Shown here: positions 1-5,038 of the stretch, one piece after another
How the letters are laid out: the number at the start of each line of letters is the position of its first letter
Numbering within the stretch: the first letter of the stretch is position 1
Assembly (NCBI GenBank): GCA_014804915.1
Contig: JAAUYW010000028.1
Coordinates: 5,755 to 10,792, forward strand
DNA from: Desulfovibrio sp.
GTDB lineage: Bacteria > Desulfobacterota > Desulfovibrionia > Desulfovibrionales > Desulfovibrionaceae
Reading direction: 5' to 3'
Length of the DNA: 5,038 nt
Notes under the pieces: generated by a model
Told to the model about the DNA's origin: nothing
The model's database searches: none
Seen by the model: only the letters and a program-made list of their open reading frames with translations
Translations under genes and position numbers: made by a program

Positions 1-695
1 GTAGTGGCAGCTTCCGCCCTGTTGAGAATGGCGCCAAATTTCTCCACCAGCCCATTGATATTCTTCTCGAAGCTGGCATATAGCTCCCTGTCCACGTTCA
101 TTCTGGCCAGCAATTCTTCCAGATGCCTGCGATTTGCCTCCAGAACCTCGACCTTTGAGATCAACGTGGCTTCCTGCTGCCTCTTCTTTGCCATCTCCGC
201 CCGCAAGCCCTCCTCGCTTGCCTTCAGCGCGGCCACTTCCTGACTTATGGTTTCCCTTTCCGGCTTGAGCTTGCCAAGCTCGGCCCTGATTTTGCCCAGC
301 TCGGTCTCGTTTTCCTGGGTCTGGGTTTCGAGGGCGGCCACCCTGCCAGCAAGCCTGGAAGCCTTGCCAGCCAGCTCTTCCCCTTGCGCCTCAAGACCAG
401 CGTTGCTCTCTTCCAGATGCTTCTTGCGATCTTCCAGTCTTGCTACTTCCCCGGCAAGAAAACGATGCCGCTCGGTCATTTGCGGCAGCTCGCCGCCATA
501 AGTGAGAAAAGCGTCGCGGTCGCGCTCCAGCAGAAGCCGCTCGCGCGCAAGCTCCTGCCATTCGCTTTCAAGCGCGAAAATCTTCCAGCCACACACACAA
601 ACAAGCCCCAGCGCCAGCGCCAGCGCCAGCCCCATGACGAACAGGGAAGGAAATGAGCGATCCAGGGCGCTGCCCTGGCCAGAACGTTGTGCCAC
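1..695 (-). CDS. Membrane-anchored coiled-coil protein, function unknown (C-terminus outside window)
   Basis: The minus-strand frame stays open from a GTG at 695 to the left edge, giving 231 residues with no stop. An in-frame TGA lies at 722-720, and the codons between it and the GTG include no other start. GGGAG at 706-702 sits 6 bases before the GTG. The only nearby ATG (635) would begin inside the membrane segment, so GTG is preferred. Residues 1-17 are a short polar, probably cytoplasmic tail. Residues about 18-39 are a hydrophobic helix built on Ala-Leu repeats and ending in Val-Cys-Val-Cys-Gly-Trp. From about residue 45 the chain is rich in Glu, Arg, Lys, Leu and Ala with heptad-like spacing, for example EVARLEDRKKHLEESN, which is typical of a long coiled coil. 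Gly and Pro breaks are few. This may resemble RmuC-, MotB- or SMC-like coiled-coil membrane proteins in overall shape, but no catalytic domain is visible and I do not recognise the family. It is divergent from the SPFH gene. A possible minus-strand -10 (AATAAT, 737-732) has no clear -35. Confidence 0.8.
   Translation of the reverse strand, partial: MAQRSGQGSALDRSFPSLFVMGLALALALGLVCVCGWKIFALESEWQELARERLLLERDRDAFLTYGGELPQMTERHRFLAGEVARLEDRKKHLEESNAGLEAQGEELAGKASRLAGRVAALETQTQENETELGKIRAELGKLKPERETISQEVAALKASEEGLRAEMAKKRQQEATLISKVEVLEANRRHLEELLARMNVDRELYASFEKNINGLVEKFGAILNRAEAAT
590..599. repeat. Dinucleotide (CA)5 tract in coding sequence
   Basis: Five CA units (TG on the coding minus strand) encode part of the Val-Cys-Val-Cys end of the membrane helix in the coiled-coil protein. 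A one-unit slip would shift the reading frame early in the gene. Five units is short for a proven phase-variable tract, so this describes the sequence and does not claim function. Confidence 0.6.
608..631. repeat. Hexanucleotide tandem repeat within the membrane-anchor codons
   Basis: Three exact copies of CCAGCG are followed by a fourth with one change (CCAGCC). On the coding (minus) strand they encode the alternating Leu-Ala run in the transmembrane helix of the coiled-coil protein. The unit length is a multiple of three, so gain or loss of a copy would change helix length by two residues without a frameshift. Confidence 0.75.
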
Positions 696-784
696 CCGGC
701 TCTCCCGATATTGATTTAATCAGCTCTATCAATTATTGTTACATGCGCCTGAAATTGCCCCTGGGCAGAATTGCGGTCGGCCCT

Positions 785-798
785 GGCGCGGTCGCGCC
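785..798. other. Perfect 14-base palindrome in the divergent spacer
   Basis: GGCGCG-GT-CGCGCC is fully self-complementary around a two-base centre. It lies roughly midway between the two divergent genes. There is no following T-run on either strand, so it is not a convincing intrinsic terminator. It could be a dimeric regulator site or a small hairpin. Confidence 0.4.
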
Positions 799-854
799 GG
801 CGTCTTTGCAGGCAAAACAGGCGCTGCGTTCGTAATTTCATTTATCGGCCACAG

Positions 855-860
855 TATAAT
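855..860 (+). promoter_or_regulatory. Sigma-70 type -10 box for the SPFH gene
   Basis: A perfect TATAAT lies 82 bases upstream of the SPFH start codon, in an AT-rich patch of an otherwise GC-rich spacer. The expected transcription start is near 867, which gives a leader of about 76 bases. No good -35 sits at 17 bases spacing; the nearest weak candidate is TTCGTA at 829-834, 20 bases away. The promoter may therefore need an activator or be moderately weak. Confidence 0.5.
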
Positions 861-865
861 AACTA

Positions 866-882
866 ACGGCTTTCGGAACCGT
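866..882 (+). promoter_or_regulatory. Possible 5' stem-loop at the start of the SPFH leader
   Basis: ACGG (866-869) can pair with CCGT (879-882). Beyond a bulged C, TT (871-872) can pair with AA (877-878) around a TCGG loop. It would sit at or next to the predicted transcript start, where hairpins often protect mRNA 5' ends. The stem is short and no folding energy was computed. Confidence 0.25.
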
Positions 883-884
883 CA

Positions 885-936
885 AGCTGGCAGGAAATCT
901 CCCGCGCCTGTGCCGGCCAGCTGACCAACAGGAGAT
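885..936 (+). promoter_or_regulatory. Candidate Shine-Dalgarno-sequestering leader structure upstream of the SPFH gene
   Basis: AGCTGGC (885-891) is complementary to GCCAGCT (916-922). Past one A-G mismatch the helix can extend by GG (893-894) with CC (913-914). The enclosed loop contains ATCTCC (897-902), an exact complement of GGAGAT (931-936), which covers most of the ribosome binding site. Stem and loop-SD pairing together would form a pseudoknot-like topology. Either could alternatively form alone as a switch. It matches no riboswitch class that I recognise. Confidence 0.3.
930..934 (+). promoter_or_regulatory. Ribosome binding site of the SPFH gene
   Basis: AGGAG lies 8 bases before the ATG at 943 and fixes that start. 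It is partly contained in the segment that can pair with ATCTCC at 897-902. Confidence 0.75.
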
Positions 937-942
937 CTGCCT

Positions 943-1881
943 ATGCGCCTGGGCGATGACTACGTCGGATTTATTGTCGCTGCCATAATTCTTTTGCCGG
1001 TTTTAATTGTGCTGATTGCGAAGGGCATTTATGTTGTGCGCCAGCAGACAGCCTGCGTGGTGGAACGTTTTGGCCGCTTCCGGCGCATTCTCATGCCTGG
1101 CCTCAATCTGGTCATCCCGTTTGTGGATCGCGTTTCCAGGCCAATTTCATTGCGCATTGTCCAGCTTGATATCAAGGTCGATACCAAAACGGAAGATAAC
1201 GTGTTTGTCAAAGTGCCGGTCGCAGTGCAGTATCAGGTGAATCCTGACAAGGTTCGCGAGGCTTTTTACAAGCTTGAAGATCCGGAAGAGCAAATAGAGA
1301 GCTATGTCTTTGACATCGTGAGGGCGGAAGTGCCACGCAAGACCCTGGATGCCCTTTTCCTCTCCAAGGATGACATTTCCGAAGCTGTTCAGGAATCCCT
1401 GCAGAAAGTCATGGACGAATACGGCTTTATCATTCGCCGCAGCCTGATTACAGACATCACGCCGGACGCCAAGGTGGCAGCAGCGATGAATTCAATCAAC
1501 GCGGCCAAGCGCAACCGCGAAGCAGCGGAACATGAGGCCGAAGCCGCCAGAATCAAGCTCGTGGCTGCGGCAGCCGCAGAAGCGGAAAGCAAGAAGCTGC
1601 AGGGCGAGGGCACTGCCAGCCAGCGCAAGGCCATCGCCCTGGGCATTGCCGAAAGCGTCCGCATTCTCAATGACGCCGGCGTTTCAGAGCGCGAAGCCAA
1701 TGCCATTCTGCTGGCTACCCAGTATTTTGACATGCAGCAAAGCCTGGGCCAGGCCTCCAGGGCCACGACCATCTTTACTCCGCTTACGGCAAATGGCGGC
1801 GGCCAGGCCCTTACGGAGATAATGGCGGCCCTGGCAGCATTCAAAAATTACGATGGCAAGAGCGGCCAGCAAACGGAATGA
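943..1881 (+). CDS. SPFH/band-7 domain membrane protein (stomatin/prohibitin superfamily, HIR-like)
   Basis: This 312-residue protein is the usual size for a bacterial SPFH protein. Residues about 8-31 form a single hydrophobic N-terminal anchor. The SPFH domain follows (about 31-185) with family-typical stretches: QQTACVVERFGRF (34-46), PGLNLVIPFVDRV (52-64), DNVFVKVPVAVQYQV (85-99) and RAEVPRKTLDALF (127-139). From about 184 to 228 an Ala/Glu-rich helix is the expected coiled coil for oligomerisation. The tail LLATQYFDMQQSLG (256-269) plus TTIFTP (275-280) closely resembles, from memory, plant hypersensitive-induced-reaction proteins and their bacterial relatives, more than E. coli HflK/HflC. 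Such proteins form large ring or cage oligomers that organise membrane microdomains and often modulate membrane proteases. No NfeD-type partner gene is adjacent. The start is supported by AGGAG 8 bases upstream. The neighbours are a divergent coiled-coil membrane protein and a convergent small gene. The specific client or function is unknown. Confidence 0.93.
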   Translation: MRLGDDYVGFIVAAIILLPVLIVLIAKGIYVVRQQTACVVERFGRFRRILMPGLNLVIPFVDRVSRPISLRIVQLDIKVDTKTEDNVFVKVPVAVQYQVNPDKVREAFYKLEDPEEQIESYVFDIVRAEVPRKTLDALFLSKDDISEAVQESLQKVMDEYGFIIRRSLITDITPDAKVAAAMNSINAAKRNREAAEHEAEAARIKLVAAAAAEAESKKLQGEGTASQRKAIALGIAESVRILNDAGVSEREANAILLATQYFDMQQSLGQASRATTIFTPLTANGGGQALTEIMAALAAFKNYDGKSGQQTE

Positions 1882-1885
1882 TTTG

Positions 1886-2128
1886 CTAAACCAGGCCTGA
1901 AAGGCTTGCGGCAATCAGGGCCGCGTCCTCCACAGGGCGTGATCCGATCTCCGGAATCGAACAGCTGCCGCCGCAGACTACCTCGCCGCCAGCCAGCCGC
2001 GCCTGACCGCCCGCTATTATCCGTCCGTATGGCAGTTGCTCGCGCATATCCTCATGATCCACTTTTTGCGGAAACAGAAAGGGCACTGCCTGGCCGGCGA
2101 AATCTTCCACGATCAGGTAATTCAGCAT
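1886..2128 (-). CDS. Small uncharacterised protein, 80 residues, last gene of the operon
   Basis: The ATG at 2128 lies 6 bases after the mltG stop. The junction GTGAGGGGGCATG places a GAGG/GGGG Shine-Dalgarno across the mltG stop codon, so translation is probably coupled. The stop is TAG at 1888-1886. The protein has no signal peptide or membrane segment. It opens with short, probably beta-forming stretches (NYLIVEDF, residues 3-10; AVPFLFP, 14-20), then an acidic/His segment (KVDHEDM, 22-28), GRIIAGG (35-41), a CGGSC motif with Cys52 and Cys56, and a C-terminal helix-like DAALIAASL (68-76). I do not recognise a named family. The amino-acid pattern is that of a compact alpha/beta protein rather than random translation, and position and RBS support it. 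A role linked to MltG or cell-wall growth would be guilt by association only. A chance open frame is possible but less likely. Confidence 0.7.
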   Translation of the reverse strand: MLNYLIVEDFAGQAVPFLFPQKVDHEDMREQLPYGRIIAGGQARLAGGEVVCGGSCSIPEIGSRPVEDAALIAASLSGLV

Positions 2129-2134
2129 GCCCCC

Positions 2135-3253
2135 TCACTTTGAGCGCACTGCCTTGCGGTATTGCTCAACCGCGCGGCTATGCTCTTCAAAATTACGCGA
2201 AAAAGTATGAGAGTCTCCTGCGCCAGTCGCGACGAAGAACAGATAATTGTGTTTTTCCGGCTGAATGGCCGCCTGCAGGGCTGCCAGGCCAAAAGAGGAG
2301 ATCGGCCCTGGCGGCAAGCCTGGGTAAAGATATGTATTATAGCCATTGGCAGGATCTTCCAGATTGACGCGCCGCAGCCTGCCCTTGAAAGTCGGCCCCA
2401 TGCCATAGATTACTGTGGGATCAGCCTGCAGGAGCATATTGCGCGCCAGCCGGTTTTCATATACGCCTGCCACGCGCCTGCGCTCGCCTGGCACGCCGGT
2501 TTCCTTTTCAACAATTGAAGCCAGAGTAGCCCATTTCTTCAGGTCGTCGCGATTCGGTTTGGGCAATTTGCCTGGCTCTGGTTCATCCTGGCCTGGCCAC
2601 AGCGTCGCGGTTTTGCGCCAGAAGTTGTCCACCAGCCTGCCAGCCACTGACCTGGCCTGGGCGCGCCACTCGGCCAGCAGCCGCTTATCAGCCTCATTGG
2701 CAGGATGAAAGGCCGGCGGCGGCATCTCTGAATCCGGCTTTTTCAGGAGATATGTATCCGGCATCAGGAAACCCTCCGCCGTGGCAAAGGGAATGCCATA
2801 ATGGCGCAAAAAAGCCGGATCACGGATGACAGCCTCGAAATCCTCGGCTCTGGCCAGGCCATTTTCCTCAAGCAGCCTGGCAGTCTGCCACCAGGTAAGC
2901 CCCTCGGGAATTGTGATCCGGTACAGGGCAGGCATGCCATTTACGAGAGTATCCAGGGTTTTTTCGGGCAGCCAGCCGGTATTGACGAGAAATCTGCCGG
3001 CCTGCAATTTATGCGCGGATTTTTTCAGACGGGCCAGCCACTTGAATTTGCGACTGTCCGTGATTGCGCCCTTTTGCTCCAGATCATCCGCGATCTGCGC
3101 GAGATTCGCGCCGGCAGGCACATCAATATAGATATCCTCGCCATGGGCATGCGGCGGCGTGGTCAGAAAAACCCGCGCCTCGTAACCTATCCAGATGGCT
3201 CCGGCTACCGCAAGAAGAAACAGGACAAGGGCCAGCCGAAGCAGTTTTTTCAC
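2135..3253 (-). CDS. mltG: Endolytic murein transglycosylase MltG (YceG-like)
   Basis: MltG is an inner-membrane lytic transglycosylase that cuts nascent peptidoglycan glycan strands and releases 1,6-anhydro-muramyl ends. The 372-residue protein has an N-terminal anchor (residues about 4-23), a LysM-like region (about 40-105), and the YceG catalytic domain. Diagnostic motifs are ITIPEG (113-118), EGFLMPDTY (160-168), ASIVEKET (245-252) with the catalytic glutamate expected at Glu249, LQADPTVIYG (275-284), YNTYLYPGLPPGPI (305-318) and NYLFFVATGAGDSHTFS (336-352). Length is somewhat above the E. coli protein (340 residues); the extra sequence is mainly a Pro/Trp-rich insert at about 171-235. 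The start is GTG at 3253, overlapping the ruvX stop by four bases (GTGA). It is the only start that keeps the Lys-rich signal-anchor, and no strong Shine-Dalgarno precedes it, so coupling with ruvX is likely. All catalytic motifs look intact. Confidence 0.95.
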   Translation of the reverse strand: MKKLLRLALVLFLLAVAGAIWIGYEARVFLTTPPHAHGEDIYIDVPAGANLAQIADDLEQKGAITDSRKFKWLARLKKSAHKLQAGRFLVNTGWLPEKTLDTLVNGMPALYRITIPEGLTWWQTARLLEENGLARAEDFEAVIRDPAFLRHYGIPFATAEGFLMPDTYLLKKPDSEMPPPAFHPANEADKRLLAEWRAQARSVAGRLVDNFWRKTATLWPGQDEPEPGKLPKPNRDDLKKWATLASIVEKETGVPGERRRVAGVYENRLARNMLLQADPTVIYGMGPTFKGRLRRVNLEDPANGYNTYLYPGLPPGPISSFGLAALQAAIQPEKHNYLFFVATGAGDSHTFSRNFEEHSRAVEQYRKAVRSK

Positions 3254-3678
3254 AATCGCAACCGCGCATGTTCAGGTTGTTCCAGAAAAGAGGCCAGAAT
3301 TCTGCAGGCAGCCTGCGCATCCAGGCAGGCCGCCCTTTTCTTGCACCCCTCAAGATCCTTGCCTGCCTCAAAGCTGCTCAGGAACTCCGGAACGAGGAAT
3401 ACCGGCAGATTCAGCCTGCGCCCTATTCTGGCGCCAATATTGCGCGCCTGCCTGGACATCCCGCTTTCCGAGCCATCGCCATGCAGGGGCAGGCCAAGCG
3501 CTATCGCCTCAATTCCATAGGCGGCAGCAATATCGGCAAGCGCGTCAAGCTGCTTTTTCCGGCTGCCAAATTCGGAGAGTTCAAGAACGCGCAGGGGCAC
3601 TGCCATCCGCCCTTCCGGATCTGACATGGCCAGGCCGGTGCGCTCAAGCCCGTAATCAATTCCCAAAAATTTCGGCAT
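3250..3678 (-). CDS. ruvX: RuvX/YqgF family RNase H-fold protein (putative pre-16S rRNA nuclease)
   Basis: This 142-residue protein matches the family length (E. coli YqgF has 138). It has the N-terminal GIDYGLERTGLAMSD motif (residues 6-20) with Asp8, and GLPLHGDGSES (62-72). The C-terminal segment is CLDAQAACRIL (118-128) with Asp120. The middle acidic motif, normally DERLT/S followed by EA, reads PEFLSSFEA (97-105) here. The glutamate (Glu98) is kept, while the flanking Asp and Arg are replaced by Pro and Phe. Family members are implicated in 5'-end maturation of 16S rRNA, and some in Holliday-junction resolution. It sits between trpS and mltG; its ATG at 3678 shares one base with the trpS stop (TGATG), and its own stop overlaps mltG. 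ruvX beside mltG is a known gene pairing. The motif change leaves activity plausible but unproven. Confidence 0.92.
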   Translation of the reverse strand: MPKFLGIDYGLERTGLAMSDPEGRMAVPLRVLELSEFGSRKKQLDALADIAAAYGIEAIALGLPLHGDGSESGMSRQARNIGARIGRRLNLPVFLVPEFLSSFEAGKDLEGCKKRAACLDAQAACRILASFLEQPEHARLRL

Positions 3679-4661
3679 CAGCCAAGACCCATTTTCTGCC
3701 TGACTACGGCCATTGTGCCAGAAGCGAATTCAGCTGCCGCAGCATCCCCCTGCTTCAGGATTGCGAGAATATCGCCGTCTTTCAGGCCGGAGCGCCGCTC
3801 CTGCAGCGGGCGCAGGAAATTTTCCAGATTCGCAAGAAAAATTTTCTTGCAGTCCACGCAGCCAAATGTGGCCTGCACGCAACCCGCGCGGATCTCTTCC
3901 CGCTGTTCCTGGCTGGAGAGCAGCAGGTGATAGGGAAACAGATTGCACTCATCCGGATTGCCAGGATCGGATTTACGCAACCGCGCCGGATCTGTGTACA
4001 TGCCCCGGATTTTCCTGCCAAGCTCTGTGAGGTTTTCCGAAAGAAAAATGCCATTGCCGTAGCTTTTGGACATTTTTCTGCCATCAAGGCCAGGACATTT
4101 GGCCGCTGCTGTAAGCATCGCCTTTGGCTCCGGAAAGAATTCGCCATAAAGATAATTGAACCTTCTGGCAATCTCCCGCGTCAGCTCCAGATGCGGCAGC
4201 TGATCCTCCCCGACTGGCACGCCAGCTGGCAAATAGAGCAGAATATCGGCCGCCATCAGCACTGGATAACAAAGGAAACCGGCATTTCCCAGATCCTTGC
4301 TGGTTATTTGCTGCAATTGTTCCTTGTAGGTTGGATTGCGCTCAAGCCAGGAAACCGGCGTAATCATGGAGAGCAGAAGGGAAAGATCCGCATGCTCGCT
4401 TACGCGTGACTGGCGGAAAATGACGCACCTTGCAGGATCAAGGCCGGATGCGATCCAGTCCTTGACCATTTCAATAGTGTTATGGCCGATGTTTGCGGGA
4501 CTGGCATAATCGCTTGTGAGCGCGTGAAAATCCGCGACAAAAAAATAGGCCTGGTAACTTTCCTGCAGCTCAATCCAGTTTTTCAGAACGCCAAAATAGT
4601 GGCCAATATGCAAAGGGCCCGTAGGCCGCATTCCTGAAACTGTGCGCGGTTTATCACTCAT
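3678..4661 (-). CDS. trpS: Tryptophanyl-tRNA synthetase
   Basis: This is a class Ic aminoacyl-tRNA synthetase that charges tRNA-Trp with tryptophan using ATP, in the cytoplasm. Counting from the ATG at 4661 (327 residues; E. coli enzyme 334), the Rossmann fold carries SGMRPTGPLHIGHY (8-21) with the HIGH signature at 18-21. GEDQLPHLELTREIARRFN (151-169) is the classic TrpRS motif, and KMSKS is at 196-200. The C-terminal part includes GCVDCKK (267-273), also seen in related bacterial TrpRS, and the helical anticodon-binding region. An upstream in-frame GTG at 4688 would add nine residues and overlap the protease stop by four bases. I prefer ATG 4661 because AAGGA lies 10 bases before it and because the protein then begins a typical distance before the SGMRPTG motif. 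The GTG start remains possible. It is the second gene visible in the minus-strand unit, directly behind the site-2 protease. No leader peptide or T-box can be judged because the upstream DNA is coding. Confidence 0.95.
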   Translation of the reverse strand: MSDKPRTVSGMRPTGPLHIGHYFGVLKNWIELQESYQAYFFVADFHALTSDYASPANIGHNTIEMVKDWIASGLDPARCVIFRQSRVSEHADLSLLLSMITPVSWLERNPTYKEQLQQITSKDLGNAGFLCYPVLMAADILLYLPAGVPVGEDQLPHLELTREIARRFNYLYGEFFPEPKAMLTAAAKCPGLDGRKMSKSYGNGIFLSENLTELGRKIRGMYTDPARLRKSDPGNPDECNLFPYHLLLSSQEQREEIRAGCVQATFGCVDCKKIFLANLENFLRPLQERRSGLKDGDILAILKQGDAAAAEFASGTMAVVRQKMGLG

Positions 4662-4684
4662 GCGAGACTGATCCTTTTCTGCTT

Positions 4685-5038
4685 TCACATAAGTCCCAGC
4701 GCGCCGAACAGCAATGTAGCCGACCAGCGCACAAGCGGCCCCAGGGTCATGCCCAGCAATCCGGTTGCCAGCAGGACGATCAGGATTATAAATCCGTATC
4801 TGCCTATCTGCAAATACTGCGCGGCCAGCCGCGGCGACAGGAAATAGGCGAGAATCTTGCTGCCATCCAGCGGGGGCACTGGAATCAGGTTGAGCCAGCC
4901 CAGGCCAAAATTGATAATGACGCCAGCCTGCAAAGACGATATGGCGAATGAATACCAGACATGGGATTTGTATTGGCCGTACGGCAAAAAATAAAGCGTT
5001 GCCAGAAGCCCCACGCCAAAAGCGCAGGCGAGAATAAA
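4685..5038 (-). CDS. Site-2 protease family protein, peptidase M50 (C-terminal part; 5' end outside window)
   Basis: The frame is open to the right edge and 117 residues are visible; the start lies outside. The segment is very hydrophobic, with membrane helices at about residues 1-19, 30-50 and 75-105 of the visible part. It contains LNLIPVPPLDGSKIL (49-63), the family's third zinc-site motif (N-x-x-P-x-P-x-L-D-G), with Asp58 as the expected zinc ligand. The HExxH motif would lie upstream of the window. No PDZ domain is visible here, and the short compact C-terminus fits the small M50B-type (FtsH-unrelated, SpoIVFB/YwhC-like) intramembrane metalloproteases rather than RseP. GTG at 5014 is an internal codon and not the true start. 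The gene ends in ATG-TGA just before trpS. A site-2 protease upstream of trpS is a recurring arrangement in Desulfobacterota-like genomes (from memory). Substrate unknown. Confidence 0.88.
   Translation of the reverse strand, partial: FILACAFGVGLLATLYFLPYGQYKSHVWYSFAISSLQAGVIINFGLGWLNLIPVPPLDGSKILAYFLSPRLAAQYLQIGRYGFIILIVLLATGLLGMTLGPLVRWSATLLFGALGLM

Noticed and set aside
4..656. Plus-strand open frames in the left part (for example 4-243, 247-501, 384-656)
   Set aside because: They are antisense to the coiled-coil gene. Their Ser/Leu/Ala-rich translations are what an antisense of Glu/Lys/Leu-rich coiled-coil codons gives.
785..798. GC palindrome as an intrinsic terminator
   Set aside because: No T-run follows on either strand, and it sits between divergent genes where no transcript needs to end.
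1389..1844. A 151-codon minus-strand open frame inside the SPFH gene
   Set aside because: It is a shadow of the Ala-rich coiled-coil region on the opposite strand, with low-complexity Ala/Ser/Leu content.
1889..1906. GCCTGAAAGGC-type hairpin near the convergent stops as a terminator
   Set aside because: The stem is only four base pairs, no T-run follows, and it lies inside the small gene's coding sequence.
2801..3520. A 239-codon plus-strand open frame
   Set aside because: It is antisense to mltG and ruvX, whose motifs are unmistakable, and no homology pattern is visible.
3195..4409. A 404-codon plus-strand open frame across mltG, ruvX and trpS
   Set aside because: It lies antisense to three strongly recognised genes, its translation is Arg/Ala/Pro/Gln-rich with no domain pattern, and it has no supporting RBS. 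It is a codon-bias shadow.
4662..4688. Upstream GTG as the trpS start
   Set aside because: It is possible through four-base overlap coupling, but the ATG at 4661 has AAGGA 10 bases upstream and gives the usual N-terminal length before the SGMRPTG motif.
4685..5014. GTG at 5014 as the start of the M50 gene
   Set aside because: The frame continues open to the window edge with hydrophobic sequence, and the protease's essential HExxH motif must lie upstream.

Overview
The window holds six protein-coding genes, two of them cut by its edges. There is no RNA gene, mobile element or CRISPR array that I can support. The DNA is moderately GC-rich, with compact spacing and strong Shine-Dalgarno sequences, which fits a Gram-negative bacterium. 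A site-2 protease gene directly upstream of trpS, followed by ruvX and mltG, suggests a Desulfovibrio-like member of the Desulfobacterota. That placement is inference from gene order and protein style, not a database result.

Left part (1-942): a minus-strand gene runs off the left edge. It starts with GTG at 695 and encodes an N-terminal membrane anchor followed by a long charged coiled coil. It is easily missed because it has no stop inside the window. A 247-base divergent spacer (696-942) separates it from a plus-strand SPFH/band-7 (stomatin/prohibitin-like) membrane protein gene (943-1881). The spacer carries a consensus TATAAT box. Its leader has two potential stem-loops, and the loop of one is complementary to the Shine-Dalgarno sequence of the SPFH gene.

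Right part (1886-5038, all minus strand): one tightly packed transcription unit, read right to left. It contains the C-terminal part of an M50 site-2 protease (5' end outside the window), trpS (tryptophanyl-tRNA synthetase), ruvX/yqgF (RNase H-fold, 16S rRNA maturation), mltG (endolytic murein transglycosylase) and an unrecognised 80-residue protein. Junctions are overlapping or only 6 bases apart, so translational coupling is likely. The unit combines translation, ribosome maturation and envelope functions, all growth-linked. Its last gene converges on the SPFH gene with only four bases between the two stop codons.

The parts most worth attention are the unrecognised small protein, the divergent coiled-coil/SPFH pair, the structured SPFH leader, and a strong excess of the 7-mer GGCCAGG. 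I see no clear evidence of a complete novel defence or mobile system.
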